Origin: Gnetum montanum
Lineage: Eukaryota; Streptophyta; Gnetopsida; Gnetales; Gnetaceae
Length of the DNA: 64,000 bases
Assembly (NCBI GenBank): GCA_015680685.1
Contig: MNCI01001933.1
Coordinates: 120,852-184,851 of the forward strand
Reading direction: 5' to 3'
Below the pieces are notes generated by a model. The model had not been told where the DNA came from, ran no database searches, and saw nothing but the letters and a program-made list of their open reading frames with translations. Below, one piece after another: positions 59,304 to 64,000 of the stretch; positions within the stretch are counted from its first letter, which is position 1; each line of letters opens with the position of its first letter. The position numbers and the translations under genes are program-made.

Positions 59304-62300
59304 ATGGCTTCTTCTCACGAAATCAACTCACCTAAGGACAACACAGGAGAAGGTCAGCATCAAACGCATAACCCAGATCAGCCAGGTCCTAAACAATCGA
59401 AGGTCACATATACTCATCCTGATGAGTATGTCCTTGACTTTACTTTTATTTTTCATCAAGATGAACAACTACGATGGAGAGATCTGCAAGGTAACATCGT
59501 GTTACCCCCAGATAGATCTACCCCTAACATGCTTTTCCGTGCCTTAGCATAGACTGGCATGCAAGAACTGATTGCGGAATACGTTTTGGATGATTATGAC
59601 ATAAGGGATTATCATCCCACAAATGCCCAACGTATTCGGGATGCAAGGCAGGAGAGCCAACATTCATTATTGAAGGGCAAGGTTCCCCACGTCATTAGTG
59701 AAATAGGAGAAGAGGAACCCCTCACGATGGGTTTCTTAGAAAATGATGTTCCTCCTCCTCACTCTAGTGAAGAGGTTAGGCATCAGGGCCTTAGATCAAC
59801 GATACATATTCCAGGCTCTGATCCCCGTGAGCACCAGCTGTTCACGGCAGGAACAATCACTCGCACTAATGACGGACTCGTTGATCGTCACAACGATCGG
59901 GGCCGAAGCAGCCGAAGAGAAGGCAAGAAACATCACCATGGTGATGGATCCCCTTCTTCTTCCCCTTCATCACATCATTCACCCTCTCCTTCCACATCTG
60001 GGCGCAGCCACCATGAGCATAACGCGGAAAGTAAAGGTAGAAGAGATGAAATGCCTCGACAAGAAGGTCGAGAGGAGTTAGGACAAGGGCAAGGACGTAG
60101 GGAGAATAGGGAACCACAACGTAGACATCACAGACGTCATGAAAGAGATGATCATGACGAACCCCTATTCGCAACCCGAAGTATGCTTGACATTAGAGAG
60201 GCAGTTAGGATTCCCACAAGGCATTTGAAAGACAGTAGGATCAAGCGTTTGGATATAAATAATATCCCACGTTTTGAAGGGGGATACAACGCTGATCCTC
60301 AACATCATTTACAGGCATTCCACGATGCCTGTGCCTTGCAGAACATAGACAATGAGTGGCAGAAACTCAAGTTGTTCCCAAGGACACTCACTAAAGAAGC
60401 AGAAAGCTGGTACCGGTCCTTAGAACCGGAAACCATCAGGAGGTGGAGTACGATGCTTGAATTGTTCAACAACAAATATCAAACGTACTCCAGAGTGTCT
60501 AACTTGCGTAAGCAGATCCAAGGCTGGAAACAAGGAGCTTATGAATCCTTGGATGCTGCCATGGCCCGTTACTACACATTGCTACATCGTTGCCCGGGCC
60601 ATGGGTACGCTAAACGGGATCAACTTCGCCACCTCGTGGATGGGCTACGAAATGAAACGAGAAGAACTCTTGGGACTTACGCCCAAGGGAGACTCTCCCA
60701 ATTAAGAGCCCATGAAGTTGAAGTTTTGTTGGAACAAGTAGCGCAAGAAGAGGGTGAGCTACGTAAAAGAGAAAGTGCGGAGGAATACAACCGCGATCCC
60801 TCCCTTCGCAAGAAGGGAGTGAAATTCTGTGATGAGGAGGATGAGTCACCACTCGAAGAGTTGGTGAACAGGAAAACCGTGCCGATCCAAAAGTTAACAA
60901 CGGAGGTATCGGCTAAGGTAGACCAAATGTGGGATTCCTTAGACTCACGAATAGAAACAGTTTTGAAAATCGTAGAAGAGTCTAAGGATGAGCAAAGTAG
61001 TGATAAAAGCAAAAACATGCGGAGAAACTTTAACCCTGCACATAACAAGGGTAAGGGAAAAATCTCTAACTCCGATGAGGCTGAAAATTCTGATTCAGAC
61101 AATGACGGTGGATGTGAGGTCTGCTATTATGACCATCCTAAGGGATGTTGTCCAATCATCTCACATCTGCAGGAGTCTGGGGTGTATGCATTAAATCCAA
61201 GACTTAATCAACGGCAAACACCCAGAAGGTTACCTTATCCACAAGGTAACCCGAGGCAGTTCCACCAACCCTTGACGTATTATCCAAGTGGAACACCTCC
61301 GCAGCCCATCGAGCAACATCAGCAGTGGCAATACCCACAGTCATGGGGGATGCCACAGCCAACACATCGATACCCTTACCGGCAGCCTGATCCTTATGGT
61401 TATTATGTGCAGCAGCCAGTTTCTCCAGGTGACGCTATGAGTCACACTCCACGCCGTCACTACTACGCTCGGGAGTACTTCAGAAGGACTCCTTCTCCTC
61501 CGGGAGACATTCCACATTCTGTCCATCCTCTAACTCCACCCGCACCTTTTCCTCAAGTAGTTCCCATAACACCTCCTGCTCCAACAATGCAAGGGGAATT
61601 ACCTACCCAACCGCAGCAACGTCACGCCGCGAGATCTGTAAATATTCAGAGTGTAAATATCCAACCGGACACTAGTTCTGGCGATAACTGTACAAAAAGG
61701 AGACCCTTTTTCAGAACTAGGAGCCCGGATAGGCTCTCGCAACAACAAGCGGACGGGTATATGTATAGGCCTCTAACTACTAACACTTCGGAGCACCCTT
61801 CAGTCCAAGGGAATGTAACGCATACGGTTATGCTAACACATACCGTAACTGACTGGATCAAGGTAGGCCACCTTCCCAGGAAACTAACTGATCCTGGGAG
61901 TCCCTTTATTCATTTGCAGATCGCTGGGAATGCACCACATCGAGCTCTTCTTGACTCAGGTTCCGGAGTCAACTTAATTTCGCGAAAGATGTATCACGCC
62001 TGGAACCTGCCCCAACTTAAGAAGAGCAACATCCAACTAGAGCTGGCAGACCAGTCCATCACTATTCCCTTGGGTTTGGTGGAGGACGTTATTACCACTG
62101 TGTGTGGTTGGTCCTACCCAGCGGATTTCCTAGTGATCGATGTTAACAACAACGAAGGGGACTTCCCAATTATAATGGGAAGGGCATGGCTAAGCACAGT
62201 AGATGCATGCCTTAGGATCCGTGATCTTTCCTTGGAAATCTCCAAGATAAACATATGTGGAAAGATCGAGAAGAGGATAGTTCCATGCATCACATACAGT

Positions 62301-62648
62301 GATTCATCGGGTGATGACACGGAGGAAATGTCTCCATGTCACAGGTGTGCCCAGGAAACTCTGCAACAAAGATGCCTGTATGTAGCAACCACACAAGAAG
62401 TAGTAGACACCCCGTGGTTGACAGCTTCTCATAAGAGCAAACAAATATGCATGGAACGAACTGAGGCAACTCATGCCAACAACCGTGGCATAGACACATT
62501 GGAACGTGAGCGTCGCCAACTTCCAACCCTGAATTTAAGATCATCAATTGGGAGAAGTTGGGCACTGCTTAGAAATTCAAATAGGCGCTCACTACTTCGG
62601 ATCTCTCCCTCACAACTCAGTCATGGGGGAGATGGCCACCTATGCTAA
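59304..62648 (+). CDS. gag-protease polyprotein of element D, with one in-frame amber stop
   Basis: From ATG 59304 the first 82 residues (including DEYVLDFTFIFHQDEQLRWR) end at TAG 59550-59552. The same frame then runs open from 59553, with its first ATG at 59559 (1,029 residues). Numbering from 59559: a histidine/charged region at 110-220; the gag capsid-like core at about 245-345 (WQKLKLFPRTLTKEAESWYR); a coiled, acidic region; the knuckle CEVCYYDHPKGCC (C519, C522, H526, C531); a P/Q/Y-rich linker; and retropepsin with D799-S800-G801 and a later IIMGRAW. The last 20 or so residues (ending QLSHGGDGHLC) correspond to the end of pol in element C. Gag builds the particle and protease cleaves the polyprotein. 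There are no RT or integrase motifs. All key knuckle and protease residues are intact. Confidence 0.9.
59550..59552 (+). other. Single in-frame TAG inside the gag of element D
   Basis: The codons before and after are homologous to uninterrupted gag in element C, where a nearby CAA for glutamine stands. The stop can be a single C-to-T change or a leaky stop. Translation could also restart at ATG 59559, three codons downstream. Confidence 0.75.
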
Positions 62649-64000
62649 TCATATGGGGCCCTCAGTTCTTTTTCAGTTTTTGTTTTACACGTTTTTGTTT
62701 TACAACGTTTTTGTTTTTCACATTTTTGTTTTACAATTTCTTTAACTTTTCTAATTTTTGTTTTACAACTTTCTTTAACTTTTCTTGTTTTTGTTTTACA
62801 ACATCGTTATATTTTTCTATCTTTTTGTGTGTGTGTGTGTGTGTGTCATCCATCATGTAAATTCGTCACCCAATAAGTGTTCGGGCCGATGGGATGAACT
62901 GTTTTTCATTAATTGCTAATGTTTGGTTTTTACCTTTAAGTTACATTGTTGATACTAAGGTATGTTCTTTTGATATGGCAGGCAATGAGATCACTTCATC
63001 CATCCATCCATCAAGTCTATGGTTTCCCTTGGCTTGGAAATGTACAGTTCCCTTCCAATAAGAACTTTAACGAACCAGTGACTGGGCATTTCTCAAACTA
63101 AGGACGGACTCAAGGATTTGAAACGGGTGTGACTTCAAGGGAACTTGGTGCTCTTGTGTTGGTCATTCACTTGGGTGCTTGGATGTTTTCTTCTTGGGTT
63201 TTCTTACCGTTCCGATGTAACCCAATAATCGGAAGCTGAGACAATAAAAATAAAGAAGTCTTTGCATGGTGTGGTCCCCACGCATAAAAACACAAAACAA
63301 AAAAAAAGAAAACAAAATGGAAAAGCAAAAAAAAGAAAAAGAAAAAGCTAAAAAGCTAAAAGTGAGGATTCAAAGCACACCCCTTAGACGGAATAAATTT
63401 GGGCTGCAAGCACTGGTTATGGAACCAAAGTGTTCCCTCTAACTAAGGCCCTTCTCGCTTCCCATTCTCTCTGTTGTTTCGTCGGAATGGTGGTGGCTTC
63501 TCGAAGTTGCATCCTTGTTACCCAAGTGGATGATTTAACCAACTGCATTGATGCGAAGTCACTGGAAGTGGTTGGTTTGAGCCCAGAGTTGGAATGAGAT
63601 TCGCCAAGTCACATTAATCATGTAACACACAAGGGGCTGTACACCACCTTGTTCTTGGGATTCCATTCCACTTCTCTTCTTCCCATCCTTCTCTCCATTG
63701 TTCACCTCATTGCCGGTTGTATCATTGTATATACTTTGGTTGATGCTTTGTTTTCTTTTTGGTAAATTCTTCCGGTTAAGACTTTAACTCTTGTTTCCAA
63801 AGGACATTCCCAGAGCCCACGGACTCTTTGAATGTGGGATTGTCAGGGCATTAAGGGCATGAGCCTGCTTTGGGGAGGACCCACTGACATTCCTATTTGG
63901 AACATTAGTTAACTTCTTTTCCTTAACGTTTTGCAATTAATTAACATTTTTGTTCATTTCCATCATGACATCCTTTTTATCGATGCCATAGTTGTCCCTT
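62649..64000 (+). other. Noncoding tail of element D
   Basis: The tail begins with reiterated TTTTTGTTTTACAA units at 62675-62805 and an uninterrupted GT run at about 62827-62847. An A-rich stretch of AAAAAGAAAAAG type is at 63285-63360. At 63836-63900 stands the block nearly identical to D1. No open frame of note was found. Confidence 0.7.
63836..63900 (+). other. Strongly conserved noncoding block with stem-loop and purine-rich motif
   Basis: These 65 bases match 3359-3423 in D1 with one difference, while surrounding sequence differs far more. The block contains TGTCAG and, about 37 bases on, CTGACA, able to form a stem, with CTTTGGGGAGGACCCACT in the loop and 3' arm. Related purine-rich motifs occur at 49230-49252 (C) and 35549-35571 (A). 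Confidence 0.65.

Larger units (their letters stand above)
58333..64000 (+). mobile_element. Athila-like pol-less element D, 5' LTR and gag-protease, cut by the window end
   Basis: The element starts with an 826-bp LTR and a tRNA-Asp primer site, followed by one long gag-protease frame and the noncoding tail. By alignment with D1 the 3' LTR should begin roughly 650-700 bp beyond the window, giving an element of about 7.1 kb. There is no room or text for RT, RNase H or integrase. It is the best-preserved element here: a single in-frame stop interrupts 1,114 codons and CpG-rich U3 palindromes are intact, so it is the youngest insertion. Confidence 0.88.

Noticed and set aside
60677-61102. 141-codon minus-strand open frame over the gag of element D
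   Set aside because: It is the shadow of the gag frame, with no domain.
1-64000. CRISPR arrays, bacterial operons, rRNA or tRNA genes
   Set aside because: None seen. The direct repeats are long, degenerate and few, and all tRNA-like text is primer sites or a possible SINE.

Overview
The window is plant nuclear DNA, most likely from a gymnosperm or another seed plant with a large, slowly purged genome (inference). It holds one intact intron-rich host gene with a 5.6-kb intron, two decayed host genes, and about 45 kb of LTR retrotransposons. The older copies have roughly 10-14% LTR-LTR divergence by eye and are full of stop codons. No bacterial, organellar, rRNA, tRNA or CRISPR features were seen.

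Layout. 1-4964: 3' part of a decayed element (D1: gag-protease, noncoding tail, 3' LTR). 6914-15693 (+): seven-exon lysine methyltransferase gene of the METTL10/EEF1AKMT2 (plant AR401) family, with LINE fragments in its last large intron. 18114-18848 (+): trihelix transcription-factor-like pseudogene. 22319-29049 (+): complete LTR element with a tRNA-iMet primer site and no recognisable coding capacity (LARD-like). 30916-40006 (-): complete element A (gag, no pol, an internal U3-like promoter and an extra ORF). 40790-43497 (-): chromovirus pol fragment. 43497-45261 (-): truncated element B. 45265-47010 (+): LRR receptor-kinase ectodomain pseudogene. 47643-57613 (-): complete Athila-like element C with gag, protease, RT, RNase H and integrase, all inactivated. 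58333-64000 (+): 5' LTR and a nearly intact gag-protease ORF of element D, running off the window.

How the parts relate. A, B, C, D and D1 form one superfamily. The LTRs start TGATGA and end TCATCA. Primer sites, where preserved, match tRNA-Asp. The polypurine tract is GGGGGTA-like. Gag has a CX2CX3HX4C knuckle. Most U3 regions carry clustered GATATC palindromes just upstream of the TATA box. C is the autonomous type. D and D1 share the same deletion of RT, RNase H and integrase, with the last codons of pol joined onto the protease ORF. They therefore look like a propagated pol-less subfamily. A has replaced pol by an extra ORF preceded by its own U3-like promoter module. This set of an autonomous partner plus two kinds of gag-bearing non-autonomous derivatives is the most interesting content of the window.
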